From Roseivivax halotolerans (GTDB lineage: Bacteria > Pseudomonadota > Alphaproteobacteria > Rhodobacterales > Rhodobacteraceae), in NCBI RefSeq assembly GCF_900115815.1, contig NZ_FOXV01000004.1, positions 124,001-188,000 on the forward strand: DNA of 64,000 bases, in the 5' to 3' direction. The notes under the pieces are model-generated. The model was not told where the DNA came from, did not search any database, and saw only the letters and a list, made by a program, of their open reading frames with translations. The position numbers and the translations under genes were made by a program. Of the stretch, positions 1 to 8,724 are shown in pieces. Each line of letters starts with the position of its first letter. Within the stretch, counting starts at the first letter, position 1.

Positions 1-551
1 AAACCCGGTTCACGCCCACCGATGGCGGCTTCGCCAATTCCTGCGAGCTGATCGCGGCGCTGAAAGAGACGGGCGATTTCACGGTCCGCGTTGGCGCTTA
101 TCCCGATATCCACCCCGAAGCGCCCAGCGACACTGCGGATGTCGAATACCTCAAGCGCAAGTTCGATGCGGGCGCGGACGAGGCGATCACGCAGTTCTTC
201 TTCGAGGCGGAGACGTTCTTCCGGTTCCGCGATGCCTGCGAGAAGGCCGGGATCGACAAGCCGATCGTTCCGGGCATCTTCCCGATCGAGAACTGGAAAG
301 GCGCACGTCGCTTCGCGGAAAGCTGCGGCACGAAGATCCCTGCCTGGGTCATCGAGGCATTCGATGCGGCCGAACGAGACGGTCGCGAAGATCTGCTGGC
401 GACAGCGCTCTGCACCGAGCTTTGCACCGATCTCATCGAGGGCGGCGTCGACAAGCTGCACTTCTACACGCTGAACCGCCCCGAGCTCACGCGCGACGTC
501 TGTTTCGCGCTCGGCGTCACCCCGGAGACCCGTCTCGAAAACGTCGCCTGA
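1..551 (+). CDS. metF: methylenetetrahydrofolate reductase, C-terminal part (5' end outside window)
   Basis: This is the last 182 residues of a 5,10-methylenetetrahydrofolate reductase, the flavoenzyme that makes 5-methyl-THF for methionine synthesis. It is read in the frame starting at base 3 and ends at TGA 549-551. Family landmarks are TPTDGGFANSCELI near the window start, AITQFFFEAETFFRFRDAC, PGIFPIENWKG, and the C-terminal LHFYTLNR. MetF proteins are usually about 290 residues, so roughly 100 N-terminal residues lie upstream. A strong intrinsic terminator follows directly, so it probably ends its transcription unit. Any riboswitch or regulator in front of metF is outside this window. Another one-carbon/methionine gene, metZ, lies 11 kb away and is not linked to it. 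Confidence 0.93.
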   Translation, partial: TRFTPTDGGFANSCELIAALKETGDFTVRVGAYPDIHPEAPSDTADVEYLKRKFDAGADEAITQFFFEAETFFRFRDACEKAGIDKPIVPGIFPIENWKGARRFAESCGTKIPAWVIEAFDAAERDGREDLLATALCTELCTDLIEGGVDKLHFYTLNRPELTRDVCFALGVTPETRLENVA

Positions 552-592
552 GCCTTTGTGACGGTACAATTCCGCGCTTGAACTCAGACCGC

Positions 593-628
593 GCGCGCGC
601 CTTTCTCGGGGCGCGCGCATTTTGTTTT
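593..628 (+). terminator. intrinsic terminator after metF
   Basis: Arms GCGCGCGCC (593-601) and GGCGCGCGC (610-618) are perfect complements around an 8-nt loop. ATTTTGTTTT follows at 619-628. It lies between metF and gap, and its U-run ends only 11 bases before the gap start codon, so transcription reading through metF would be needed to reach gap unless gap has its own promoter nearby. Confidence 0.85.
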
Positions 629-639
629 CGGGGGATCAC

Positions 640-1632
640 ATGCGGATTGCGATCAACGGGTTCGGACGGATCGGCCGGACGATCCTGCGCCAGGTCCTGA
701 GCGATCCGGCCCATGCGGATATCGAGGTCGTGCTTCTGAACGACATCGCGCCGCTCGAGGATTGCGCCTACCTCTTTCGCTATGACAGCGTCTACGGCCC
801 CTATCCCGGCAAGACCACGACTTCGGACGGACACCTGACCGTCGACGATTACGAGATGCCATTCCACGCGGCCGAAACGCCCGCCGATCTCGATCTGTCG
901 GAGGTCGATATTCTACTCGACTGCACCGGTGCGGCAGATGCAAGGGCGGCGGCGGAGGCGGGGCTGGCGTCAGGGGCGCGCAACGTGCTGATCTCGGGCC
1001 CGTGCCTCGAGGCCGAGCGCACGCTGGTGCTCGGCGCGAACGAGGACATGCTGGGCGACGCCCGCATCGTCTCGAACGCGTCCTGCACGACGAATGCGCT
1101 TGCGCCACTCCTGAAAGCGCTCGATGCCGCCTACGGGGTCGAGACGGGACATATGACGACGGTCCACTGCTATACGGGCAGCCAACCGACCGTCGACAAG
1201 CCGCGCGGCCCGTTCGAACGCTCGCGCGCAGCGGCGGTGTCGATGGTCCCGACGACGACATCCGCGGCGAAGCTCATCGACCATGTGCTGCCGGAGCTCG
1301 CAGGCCGCGTCACGGGCGCGGCGGTGCGGGTGCCCTCGATCTCGGTTTCAGCGGTCGATCTGGTGGTGCAACTGACCCGCCCCCACGGATCTGACGCCGC
1401 GGACGCTGTGCGCGCCCTCGCCGACACCTCGGCGGTGATCGGCCTCACCGAGGATCCGTGCGTTTCGGTCGATCTGCGGGCACGTCCCGAAAGCATCGTC
1501 CTTGCGCCGCAGGAGGCGATGGCTGTCGGGGATCGGCAGCTCCGCATCTTCGGATGGTACGACAACGAATGGGGCTTCTCCGCGCGGATGCTCGACATGG
1601 CCCGGCTGATGCATGTGCGAGAGCACGGCTAG
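640..1632 (+). CDS. gap: glyceraldehyde-3-phosphate dehydrogenase-like protein (type I, divergent paralogue)
   Basis: A 330-residue GAPDH-family protein, normally the NAD(P)-dependent interconversion of glyceraldehyde-3-phosphate and 1,3-bisphosphoglycerate in the cytoplasm. The nucleotide-binding GFGRIGR is at residues 8-14. The catalytic Cys is Cys149 in NASCTTN, followed by the partner histidine in TTVHCYTGSQPTVD and the C-terminal WYDNEWGFS. ATG 640 is preferred over TTG 622 because it opens directly with MRIAINGFGR and has a GGGGGA Shine-Dalgarno sequence 5-6 bases upstream. The stretch SGPCLEAERTLVLGANEDM replaces the usual SAPxxDxxxxVxGVN loop, so this is probably not the main glycolytic enzyme. 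An erythrose-4-phosphate dehydrogenase or a specialised role is possible. It converges with the next gene, overlapping it by 4 bases. Confidence 0.88.
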   Translation: MRIAINGFGRIGRTILRQVLSDPAHADIEVVLLNDIAPLEDCAYLFRYDSVYGPYPGKTTTSDGHLTVDDYEMPFHAAETPADLDLSEVDILLDCTGAADARAAAEAGLASGARNVLISGPCLEAERTLVLGANEDMLGDARIVSNASCTTNALAPLLKALDAAYGVETGHMTTVHCYTGSQPTVDKPRGPFERSRAAAVSMVPTTTSAAKLIDHVLPELAGRVTGAAVRVPSISVSAVDLVVQLTRPHGSDAADAVRALADTSAVIGLTEDPCVSVDLRARPESIVLAPQEAMAVGDRQLRIFGWYDNEWGFSARMLDMARLMHVREHG

Positions 1633-2699
1633 GAGCAGCGCGTCCCTGTCCGGCCCGGTTGCCGCGCAACCTGCCGGAAATGCCGCGCAGCGCGCGAGAA
1701 TGGCAGGACCAGCGGTTCGAGCAGCCGCGACTGTCCCGCGCCCATCGCGCCCATGTCGGCAATGCGCGCCGCGAAGGTTGCATTCGCGCCAGGCCCATCC
1801 TCGACCAGCACTTGCCCACGTGACTGCCAGCCATGGGCCTGCGCCTCGGTCATCAGCCGTTCGAGAGCTTCTGCCGCCCTCAAGGCTGTATGCAGCGAAA
1901 GGGCTGCATGGGCGCAGCCGGCGCGTGCTCCGACAGCAGCGAAGAGCCGGTCTGGCGGCAGTGTCCAGACCGGGTCGACAATCAGCTCGGCGAAATCGCG
2001 CACACGCGGACCAGGCCCGCAGGTTTCAAAGTCGAACCAGCGAACGCGCCTGTCAGCGCCAAGCGTCGCATTCGCGGGACGGCAATCTCCTTTGACGAAA
2101 GCCCGCGGGATGGCGCAAAGCGCGCGCATCACGGCTGCCCGGTCGAACACCACCTCGCCCTTTGCTGCAAAAGGGGCCAGCGCGTCGGCCGAGAGGATAC
2201 GCCGCGCCGCCTGCTCTTCGGGATCATCAAGCGGATCGAGCGCGCGTGACAGCGCGGTGCGATCGGCCGCTGCGTGCAGATCGACAAGGCTCGATGCGGC
2301 GGCTTCGGCGAGCAGTGCCTGGCGTCCCACCGGTGCCCGCGCAATCGCGAGGTCGAGCCGGTTCTGGCCGAGATCCGATTGCAACAGAACGCCCGACTGA
2401 CAGCCCAGAACCACGGGCACGCGATCGGTGATATCCGAGAGCGCCCTGAGAACGAGCGCTTCCTCGCGTGCCGTGCGCCCCTGGCTGCGCGCCGTCGCAA
2501 TCACGCTGCGTCCATCGATCTTGAGCCGCAGGCTGGCCCGGAACACCCCGCCGGGCGATTCGACATCGCTGACCGGTTCACCGCAGACAGCCTCGGCCAC
2601 CGAGAGCACGCGCAGAATGCGTGCCTCGTTTGCGGAGGCAAGTTCTTGCAGGCTCGGTTTCGCCACGTCGTGACCTCGCTGCGCCGGAAGCTGTCGCAT
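1629..2699 (-). CDS. APH-fold phosphotransferase-like protein
   Basis: A 356-residue protein resembling the aminoglycoside/choline kinase (APH) fold, substrate unknown. The catalytic-loop equivalent reads KGDCRPANATL, keeping the Asp and the downstream Asn of the HGDxxxxN motif but with Lys where His is usual. The metal-binding equivalent is RWFDFETCGPG. An N-lobe with RLKIDGRSVIATARS and a conserved Glu in AREEALVLRAL precede it. The start is uncertain. ATG 2699 lacks a well-spaced ribosome site. GTG 2666, giving VAKPSLQEL, has GAGG 7 bases upstream and may be the real one. It is convergent with gap and divergent from the FMN protein. A phosphotransferase activity is inferred from motifs only; a resistance function should not be assumed. 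Confidence 0.68.
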   Translation of the reverse strand: MRQLPAQRGHDVAKPSLQELASANEARILRVLSVAEAVCGEPVSDVESPGGVFRASLRLKIDGRSVIATARSQGRTAREEALVLRALSDITDRVPVVLGCQSGVLLQSDLGQNRLDLAIARAPVGRQALLAEAAASSLVDLHAAADRTALSRALDPLDDPEEQAARRILSADALAPFAAKGEVVFDRAAVMRALCAIPRAFVKGDCRPANATLGADRRVRWFDFETCGPGPRVRDFAELIVDPVWTLPPDRLFAAVGARAGCAHAALSLHTALRAAEALERLMTEAQAHGWQSRGQVLVEDGPGANATFAARIADMGAMGAGQSRLLEPLVLPFSRAARHFRQVARQPGRTGTRCS

Positions 2700-2845
2700 C
2701 GCTACGTGACAATCTCCCTATCCTTCGGACGCGGCGATTGTGCGGTGAGATTGCGGCAGCGGCCCTGAAAACAGAAAGTGCGTTGGAAACCGTAGGTAAA
2801 AGCTTCACGATTGGGAGGTAGGCAAGACGCAAAGGAGAGACCGGA

Positions 2846-4459
2846 ATGGATTGGGCGCGCGAACACGAACGCTATTGGACTTTCGCGGGCTGCGTGGCGT
2901 TCGCTGTGCTTTCGCTGATCCTGACCCTTGCCGTCTCCGTCTGGTTCGTCCTTCCGCTCGTTCTCTTCTTGGCGCTGTCGCTCGTCGGCGTCTATGACGT
3001 CACCCAAAGCAGCCACGCGATCCTGCGAAATTACCCGATCCTGGGGCACATGCGCTTCATCTTCGAGGGCATCCGCCCCGAGATCCGTCAGTACCTCATC
3101 GAGAGCGAGAAGGACGAGGAGCCGTTCAGCCGCGAGGCGCGCAGCCTCGTCTACCAGCGCGCCAAGCAGGACGAATCGAGCCGGCCTTTCGGCACGCAGG
3201 AACGTGTCTACGAGGCCGGATATTCATGGCTCACCCATTCCATCGCGCCTACGCAGCTCGATGAGCAAGACTTCCGCGTGACGATCGGCGGGCCGGATTG
3301 CAAGCAGCCCTACAATGCCTCGCTCTACAATATCTCCGCGATGAGTTTCGGCTCGCTCTCGGCCAATGCGATCCTCGCGCTCAACACCGGGGCGAAGAAG
3401 GGCGGCTTTGCCCATGACACCGGCGAAGGCGCGATCAGCCGCTATCACCGCGAAGGCGGCGGCGACCTCATCTGGGAGATCGGCTCGGGCTATTTCGGTT
3501 GCCGGACGGAGGACGGGCGCTTCAACCCCGACCGCTTCGCAGAGCAGGCGGCGCTCGAGCAGGTCAAGATGATCGAGATCAAGCTCAGCCAGGGCGCGAA
3601 ACCGGGACATGGGGGCATGCTCCCCGGCTCCAAGATCACGGCCGAGATTGCAGAAGCACGCGAGATCCCGATGGGCGTCGATTGCATTTCCCCGGCGGCG
3701 CATTCGGCCTTCTCGACACCGATCGAGCTTCTCGAATTCGTGGCGCAATTGCGCGATCTGTCGGGCGGCAAGCCCGTCGGCTTCAAGCTCTGCATCGGGC
3801 ACCGGCGCGAATTCATGTGCATCGTGAAGGCGATGCTGGAGACCGGGATCACCCCGGACTTCATCGTGGTGGACGGGAAGGAAGGCGGCACCGGCGCGGC
3901 GCCTCTGGAATTCGCCAACCATGTCGGCATGCCGATGGTCGAAGGACTGACCTTCGTGCACAACGCGCTGCGGGGCGCCGGCCTGAGGGACCGGATCAAG
4001 ATCGGGGCCGCGGGCAAGATCACCTCGGCCTTCGACATCGCCCGGGCGCTGGCGATCGGCGCGGATTGGTGCAACGCCGCGCGCGGCTTCATGTTCGCCG
4101 TCGGCTGTATCCAGGCGCAGGCCTGCCATACCAACCATTGCCCGACCGGCGTCGCGACGCAGGATCCGCTGCGCCAGCGGGCGCTCGACGTGCCAAGCAA
4201 GGCCGAACGGGTCTACAATTTCCACCGCAAGACGTTGCACGCGCTTGCGGAAATGGCCGGTGCCGCGGGGCTATCGAATCCCAGCGAATTCCTGCCGCGG
4301 CACTTCATGGTGCGTCAAAAGGACAGCGAGATGGCCGAGATGGACCGCGTCTATCCCTACATTCGCGAAGGCGCGCTTCTGGACGATGCCGACGACTTTC
4401 CCGATTTCCGCTTGCGCTGGAAACGGGCGCGCGCCGACAGCTTCCGCTCGGTGGACTGA
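2846..4459 (+). CDS. membrane-anchored FMN-binding glutamate synthase family protein
   Basis: A 537-residue protein carrying only the FMN/Fe-S synthase domain of glutamate synthase (GltB central domain), without the N-terminal amidotransferase or C-terminal GXGXG domain. Two hydrophobic segments lie at about residues 13-32 and 34-50, so it is likely tethered to the inner membrane. The barrel motifs are YNISAMSFGSLS (about 161-172), KLSQGAKPGHGGMLPGSK (246-263) and DGKEGGTGAAPLEF (343-356). Cys421, Cys427 and Cys432, in CIQAQACHTNHC, match the [3Fe-4S] spacing C-x5-C-x4-C of glutamate synthase. It lacks an obvious glutaminase partner nearby, so the ammonia donor and even the substrate are unknown. 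It stands alone, with the convergent Mla lipoprotein gene 7 bases beyond. Confidence 0.87.
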   Translation: MDWAREHERYWTFAGCVAFAVLSLILTLAVSVWFVLPLVLFLALSLVGVYDVTQSSHAILRNYPILGHMRFIFEGIRPEIRQYLIESEKDEEPFSREARSLVYQRAKQDESSRPFGTQERVYEAGYSWLTHSIAPTQLDEQDFRVTIGGPDCKQPYNASLYNISAMSFGSLSANAILALNTGAKKGGFAHDTGEGAISRYHREGGGDLIWEIGSGYFGCRTEDGRFNPDRFAEQAALEQVKMIEIKLSQGAKPGHGGMLPGSKITAEIAEAREIPMGVDCISPAAHSAFSTPIELLEFVAQLRDLSGGKPVGFKLCIGHRREFMCIVKAMLETGITPDFIVVDGKEGGTGAAPLEFANHVGMPMVEGLTFVHNALRGAGLRDRIKIGAAGKITSAFDIARALAIGADWCNAARGFMFAVGCIQAQACHTNHCPTGVATQDPLRQRALDVPSKAERVYNFHRKTLHALAEMAGAAGLSNPSEFLPRHFMVRQKDSEMAEMDRVYPYIREGALLDDADDFPDFRLRWKRARADSFRSVD

Positions 4460-4466
4460 CCGGGCC

Positions 4467-5069
4467 TCAGCGCAGCCCCGTCACGACCCAATCGGCGAAG
4501 GCCACCATCAATTCGTCCGAGGCCGCATCGAAGGCAGCGACGATATCCGGCGTCTCGAGCGAGGCCGACACCGCCTGGCTCGCGAAGGTGCGGCTGGCGA
4601 GGATGGCGACATCCTCCTCGCGCACGAGCTGGACCGAGATCCGCAGCGTCACCTCGGCCTGCTCGCCAAGATCGCGCGCCTGGAAGTCGATGACATCGCT
4701 GACGATCGCGACGTCCCCCGACAGGCCGAGCGGCTCGCGTCCCACATAGGACAAACCGTCCGTGGCCTGCAGGCTGCGGAGCATCAGCGATTGCACCATG
4801 ACCGGCACTTCCTCGCCCCAGCGCGCCCCCGGCAGATACTGCGCTTCGAGCTCGGATGGCTTGATCATGATCCGGTCGGTCAAGAGCGCGCCCGTGGTCG
4901 TCGGCGACTCCACGGTCACGTTGAGGCGAGACCGGCGCGGCGCTTCCGCTATACCCTCGGGCGCACGCAGCTCGTAGACGTCGAGCACTTGGGTCGCATC
5001 CGACAACGCGGAGAGCGCCGAGCAAGCGGACAATGCGAGCGGTGCGAAAATGAGGGCCAAGCGGGTCAT
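4467..5069 (-). CDS. ABC-type transport auxiliary lipoprotein (PqiC/YmbA-like)
   Basis: A 200-residue predicted lipoprotein, last gene of the trkH-mla unit. The N-terminus MTRLALIFAPLALSAC is a lipoprotein signal with lipobox LSAC, Cys16 being the lipidated residue. The mature part has the DVYELRAP and later SDVIDFQARDLGEQAEVTLRIS segments typical of the ABC-type transport auxiliary lipoprotein family, which anchors MCE/Mla-type lipid transporters at the outer membrane. Only 9 bases separate it from mlaD upstream. This matches other alphaproteobacterial mla loci, where a PqiC-like lipoprotein takes the place of the gammaproteobacterial partners. Assignment rests on the lipobox, size and context. 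Confidence 0.8.
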   Translation of the reverse strand: MTRLALIFAPLALSACSALSALSDATQVLDVYELRAPEGIAEAPRRSRLNVTVESPTTTGALLTDRIMIKPSELEAQYLPGARWGEEVPVMVQSLMLRSLQATDGLSYVGREPLGLSGDVAIVSDVIDFQARDLGEQAEVTLRISVQLVREEDVAILASRTFASQAVSASLETPDIVAAFDAASDELMVAFADWVVTGLR

Positions 5070-5078
5070 AGGGTCAGT

Positions 5079-6818
5079 CTACCTGCGGAATTCGGGCGTG
5101 TCGCGGTCGAGAAGAAGCCGCGCGGGATCACGCGACAATTGCCGCGTCAGTTGATCGAGATTGCGGATGAGCCGCCGCGTCTCGGACGCAAGCGCGGAGT
5201 ATTGCGGCAACCCATCGGCGGCGAAGGTCGCGACCGGCCCGCCGCTCCGCGCAACGACGCTCTGGATTTCGCGGAATGTCGCCTCGGCGACGGCAGCGGC
5301 CTCGCGAAGATCCTGGCTGAGCGCGGGAATGTCCTCCGACACTTCTGCGATAGCCGCGTCGAAACTGGTGATCGCGCCGCGCAGATCCTCGGTAATGGCC
5401 GCGATCTCGGTGTTGATCACCCGGTCGGCGCCGTTGAAGGCGCGCTCTGCCGCGACCAGTGTCCGGTTGCCGGTCACAAGCGCTTCATTGACCGCCTCGA
5501 GCGTGCCGTTCGCCGTGGCGAAAGTCGTCGTCGCGGTCGCGAGCGCCAATTCGGCATCATCGGTAAGCCCCGCCACACCCTCGGCAGTGCGGGTCACATC
5601 CGCGCCCGCCTCCTCGATCACGCGGCGCGCGGTTTGCGTGGCGCTGCGCACATCGGCGATGACGACCGGCAGATCTTCCTGAGCGACGCCCGAGATCACC
5701 TCGACCACCTCGGCGGTATCGGCGACCACGGCGCGCATCTCGTCGATGAGCCATTGGCCGTCCTCTTCGAAGAGGAGGTCGATATTCTCGGATGTCTCGT
5801 AGATCGAGTCGGACGCGATCTCGAAGCTTTCGATCAACGCGGAGGTTTCCGCGATGAGCGGACCGGCCTCTTCAAAGCGCTGCTGCGCGACGGCGCCAGC
5901 CGAGGTCAGCGTCGCCAGCGTCTCGGTCGCGTCATCGGTCAACTCGATGAGTTCGAGACGCAGATCGGCGATGGCCCCCTGCAACTCGATGGTCAGCGCG
6001 GGCAGGTCATTCGACAGATATCCCCGCGTGCTGTCGATCGTCTCGGTCGCCGCGTCGAGCGTGCCCTGCCCCCGTTGCAGCAGAACCTGCCCGTCCTGCG
6101 CGAGATCGTTGACGGAGACGAGCGTCGTGTTGGCCGTATCGAGAACGACCGAAAGGTCCGCCGAGAGCGTTTCGAGCGTGGTGTTGAACCGGTCGATCTG
6201 CTCGGAAAAATCCGAGATCTGCTCGGTCACGTTGGAAAAGCTTTCGAGCACGCTCGAGAAACTCTCGGAGGCATCGGCCACGTTGCCGAGGATCGTATCT
6301 ACGCGGCCGCGGTTCTCCTCGCTCATCAAGGCATTGAGATCCTGCACCACTTCGAGCGCTTCAGAGAGAAGCTCCGGCGCATCCTCGCTCAAGGATTGCA
6401 GGACGGATGTGCCTGCCGGGATCGTCGGGATCGCGCTGTCGGATGCTTCCGCCAGAAACGGCGCATCCGCCGTGCCCGCGCTGATGCCGACGTAGGACAC
6501 CCCCGTGACGCCTTGGGCTTCCACTGTGGCCTCGCTGTCGGTCCGCACCGGCGTGTCCGCTTCGACCTCGAGGCGCACACGCACCGTGCCGTCACGATCT
6601 GGCGAAAGGCCAAGGCTCACGACCCGGCCCACGGGAAGCCCCGCAAACCTCACGTCGGCGGCGTTGGAAAGCCCCGCGACCGAGGTGAAATTCACGTCGT
6701 AATAGGCGTATTCGTCATCGAGCTCGACGCCTGCGAACCACAGAACGAAACCCAGAAGCCCCAGGAAGCCCAGAAGCGTGAAGGCCCCGATCAGGATATA
6801 ATTCGCGCGCGTCTCCAT
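5079..6818 (-). CDS. mlaD: MlaD-type MCE domain protein with long C-terminal helical region
   Basis: A 579-residue periplasmic MCE protein anchored by one N-terminal membrane helix (about residues 6-29). The single MCE domain (about 38-118) starts with YYDVNFTSVAGLSNAADVRFAGLPVG and includes GVTGVSYVGI. The remaining 450 residues are rich in Ala, Asp, Glu, Thr and Val with heptad-like spacing, suggesting a long coiled coil or tube. E. coli MlaD is only about 180 residues, so this is the extended, mycobacterial/PqiB-like style. It is expected to form a hexamer that carries phospholipids between the MlaEF complex and the lipoprotein partner. It starts 9 bases after mlaF and is followed 9 bases later by the lipoprotein gene. 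Confidence 0.9.
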   Translation of the reverse strand: METRANYILIGAFTLLGFLGLLGFVLWFAGVELDDEYAYYDVNFTSVAGLSNAADVRFAGLPVGRVVSLGLSPDRDGTVRVRLEVEADTPVRTDSEATVEAQGVTGVSYVGISAGTADAPFLAEASDSAIPTIPAGTSVLQSLSEDAPELLSEALEVVQDLNALMSEENRGRVDTILGNVADASESFSSVLESFSNVTEQISDFSEQIDRFNTTLETLSADLSVVLDTANTTLVSVNDLAQDGQVLLQRGQGTLDAATETIDSTRGYLSNDLPALTIELQGAIADLRLELIELTDDATETLATLTSAGAVAQQRFEEAGPLIAETSALIESFEIASDSIYETSENIDLLFEEDGQWLIDEMRAVVADTAEVVEVISGVAQEDLPVVIADVRSATQTARRVIEEAGADVTRTAEGVAGLTDDAELALATATTTFATANGTLEAVNEALVTGNRTLVAAERAFNGADRVINTEIAAITEDLRGAITSFDAAIAEVSEDIPALSQDLREAAAVAEATFREIQSVVARSGGPVATFAADGLPQYSALASETRRLIRNLDQLTRQLSRDPARLLLDRDTPEFRR

Positions 6819-6827
6819 ACCGCGCGA

Positions 6828-7592
6828 TCACGCCCCGCCCTGCGCCGCGCGAGCGCGCGGGCCGTGGAAGTAGTCGTGAACCCAAGGATGATCCACGCGG
6901 GCCATCTCCTCTATCGTGCCTGTGACGAGAACGCGCCGTTCGGCCAGAACCGCCACACGGTCGCAGACCGCATAAAGCGTGTCGAGATCATGCGTTACCA
7001 GGAACACCGTTAGACCCAGCGCCCGGCTAAGTCCATGGATCAACCGGTCGAATTCCGCAGCCCCGATCGGGTCCAGCCCGGCTGTCGGCTCGTCGAGGAA
7101 CACGATTTCGGGGTCGAGCGCCAGCGCGCGGGCCAGCCCGGCCCGTTTACGCATCCCGCCCGAGAGCTCGGAGGGATATTTGCCGCCCGCCTCGGGACCG
7201 AGACCCACCATCGCGATCTTCAGATCCGCAAGCGCGCGGCGCGCCTCGGGGGCAAGACCCGGCACCCGCTTCAGCGGCACTTCGACATTTTCGCGCACGG
7301 TCAACGACGAGAAGAGCGCGCCGTCCTGGAACATCACGCCCCAATTGTCCTCGACCACCGCGCGGGCTGCCGGATCGCCGCCCGTCAGATCATGTCCCAG
7401 AACTTCGATCTTTCCGGCCCGGGGCGTCTGAAGACCGATGATGGTCTTCATCAGAACCGATTTGCCCGTTCCCGATCCGCCGACAACGCCAAGGATCTCG
7501 CCGCGCTGCACGTCGAGATCGAGATCGTCGTGCACGACCTGGCTGCCGAACTGGTTGCGGATGCCGCGGAGGCGAATGACCGGATCCTCCAT
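6828..7592 (-). CDS. mlaF: phospholipid ABC transporter ATP-binding protein MlaF
   Basis: A 254-residue ABC ATPase that energises lipid transport with the MlaE permease. It has Walker A GGSGTGKS, the signature LSGGMRKRAGLARAL, Walker B IVFLDEPTAGLDP and the H-loop VTHD. The GMRKR signature variant is characteristic of the MCE-associated MlaF/MkL subfamily. ATG 7592 is chosen because it lies one base after the mlaE stop and opens MEDPVIRLRGI, while the upstream extension lies inside mlaE. The C-terminus WVHDYFHGPRARAA resembles the helper-binding tail of MlaF. Confidence 0.93.
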   Translation of the reverse strand: MEDPVIRLRGIRNQFGSQVVHDDLDLDVQRGEILGVVGGSGTGKSVLMKTIIGLQTPRAGKIEVLGHDLTGGDPAARAVVEDNWGVMFQDGALFSSLTVRENVEVPLKRVPGLAPEARRALADLKIAMVGLGPEAGGKYPSELSGGMRKRAGLARALALDPEIVFLDEPTAGLDPIGAAEFDRLIHGLSRALGLTVFLVTHDLDTLYAVCDRVAVLAERRVLVTGTIEEMARVDHPWVHDYFHGPRARAAQGGA

Positions 7593-7593
7593 G

Positions 7594-8721
7594 TCAGACC
7601 CCCAACTGCGCGAAGAAGACCGAGAAGATGGCATCGGCGACGATCACCGCGAAAATCGCCTGCACCACCGCCTTCGAGGTCTGCCGCCCCAGGCTCTCCG
7701 CGTTGGAGCCGACCTGCATCCCGGCATTGCAGCCCACCACACCGATGATGATGGCGAAGACGGGCGCTTTCGACAGGCCGATCAGCACGTTGGCCAGATC
7801 CGTGCCCTCGCTCAGACGCGTGAGGAACATCGCGGGCGAGATATCGAGGACGAGAAGCGACATGATGCCGCCTCCGAGAAGCCCCATGACGTTGGCGACG
7901 AGACCGAGGATCGGCAGCATCAAGACGAGCGCCAGGATACGCGGCACGAAGAGCGCCATTGCCGGGTCGATGCCCAGGGTCCGCATCGCGTCGATCTCCT
8001 CACGCATTTTCATCGAGCCGATAGCGGCGGTGAAGGCAGAGGCGGTGCGGCCCGCGACGATGATCGAGGTGAGAAGGATGCCGAGCTCGCGCAGGATCGA
8101 GATCGAGATGAGATCCACCACGAAGACCTCCGCCCCGAATTGCCGAAGCTGCGTCGCACCCTGGAACGCCAGCACAACGCCGATCAGGAAGGACAGAAGG
8201 CTCACGATGGGCACGGCGCGCAAGCCGACATCCTCGCAATGCGCGACAAGGGCAGTCAGTCGGAACTCGCTTGGATGCCGCAGCGACCGACCGAGACGGG
8301 CGAGAAACAGGCCGAAGACGCCAAGAAAGACGCCCCCGCCGCGCCCCGCCGTTACAACGCCTTCGCCAAGCTCCGCGAGCCGGTCGGCCACCCCGCGCCG
8401 GACAGGTTGCGATGACGGTTCGGGCTCTGCAATGGCGTGGTCCACGCGGGTCATGAGCTGCGAGAGCGCGTCGGACGCCCCGAGAAGCGTCAGATCATGG
8501 CCCGCCGCTTCCAGCCGGTCCCGCAGCCGCTCCAGCGCCCAGGCCCCCGCCGTGTCCATGCGCGACAGGTTCGACAGATCGACACGGACGTCGCGGTCGG
8601 CGGGCAGTGCGTCCAAGGCGGCTTGCGCCTCTGTCAGCTCGAACACGGTCAGGCGGCCCGACAGCGCCAGCTCGCGCGTCTCGGCGCCGGTCTCCTCCAC
8701 CATGTCGAAAAGGTGCGCCAT
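7594..8721 (-). CDS. mlaE: MlaE permease with N-terminal STAS domain
   Basis: A 375-residue inner-membrane permease of the Mla/MCE phospholipid transporter. Residues 1-95 form a STAS-like domain (GRLTVFELTEAQAAL, VRVDLSNLSRMDTAGAWAL). In E. coli that function is a separate protein, MlaB, so here the two are fused. The permease part, about residues 130-375, has the MlaE segments GVVLAFQGATQLRQFGAEVF, LREIGILLTS-like LRELGILLTSIIVAGR and GSMKMREEIDAMRTLGIDP. It begins 3 bases after the trkH stop and is followed with one base of spacing by mlaF, so translational coupling across trkH-mlaE-mlaF is likely. Confidence 0.93.
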   Translation of the reverse strand: MAHLFDMVEETGAETRELALSGRLTVFELTEAQAALDALPADRDVRVDLSNLSRMDTAGAWALERLRDRLEAAGHDLTLLGASDALSQLMTRVDHAIAEPEPSSQPVRRGVADRLAELGEGVVTAGRGGGVFLGVFGLFLARLGRSLRHPSEFRLTALVAHCEDVGLRAVPIVSLLSFLIGVVLAFQGATQLRQFGAEVFVVDLISISILRELGILLTSIIVAGRTASAFTAAIGSMKMREEIDAMRTLGIDPAMALFVPRILALVLMLPILGLVANVMGLLGGGIMSLLVLDISPAMFLTRLSEGTDLANVLIGLSKAPVFAIIIGVVGCNAGMQVGSNAESLGRQTSKAVVQAIFAVIVADAIFSVFFAQLGV

Positions 8722-8724
8722 CCC

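Noticed and set aside
4245-7013. A 922-codon open frame on the plus strand across the mla genes
   Set aside because: It is the antisense shadow of mlaD and the lipoprotein gene in GC-rich DNA; the product is Arg/His/Gly-rich with no family features.
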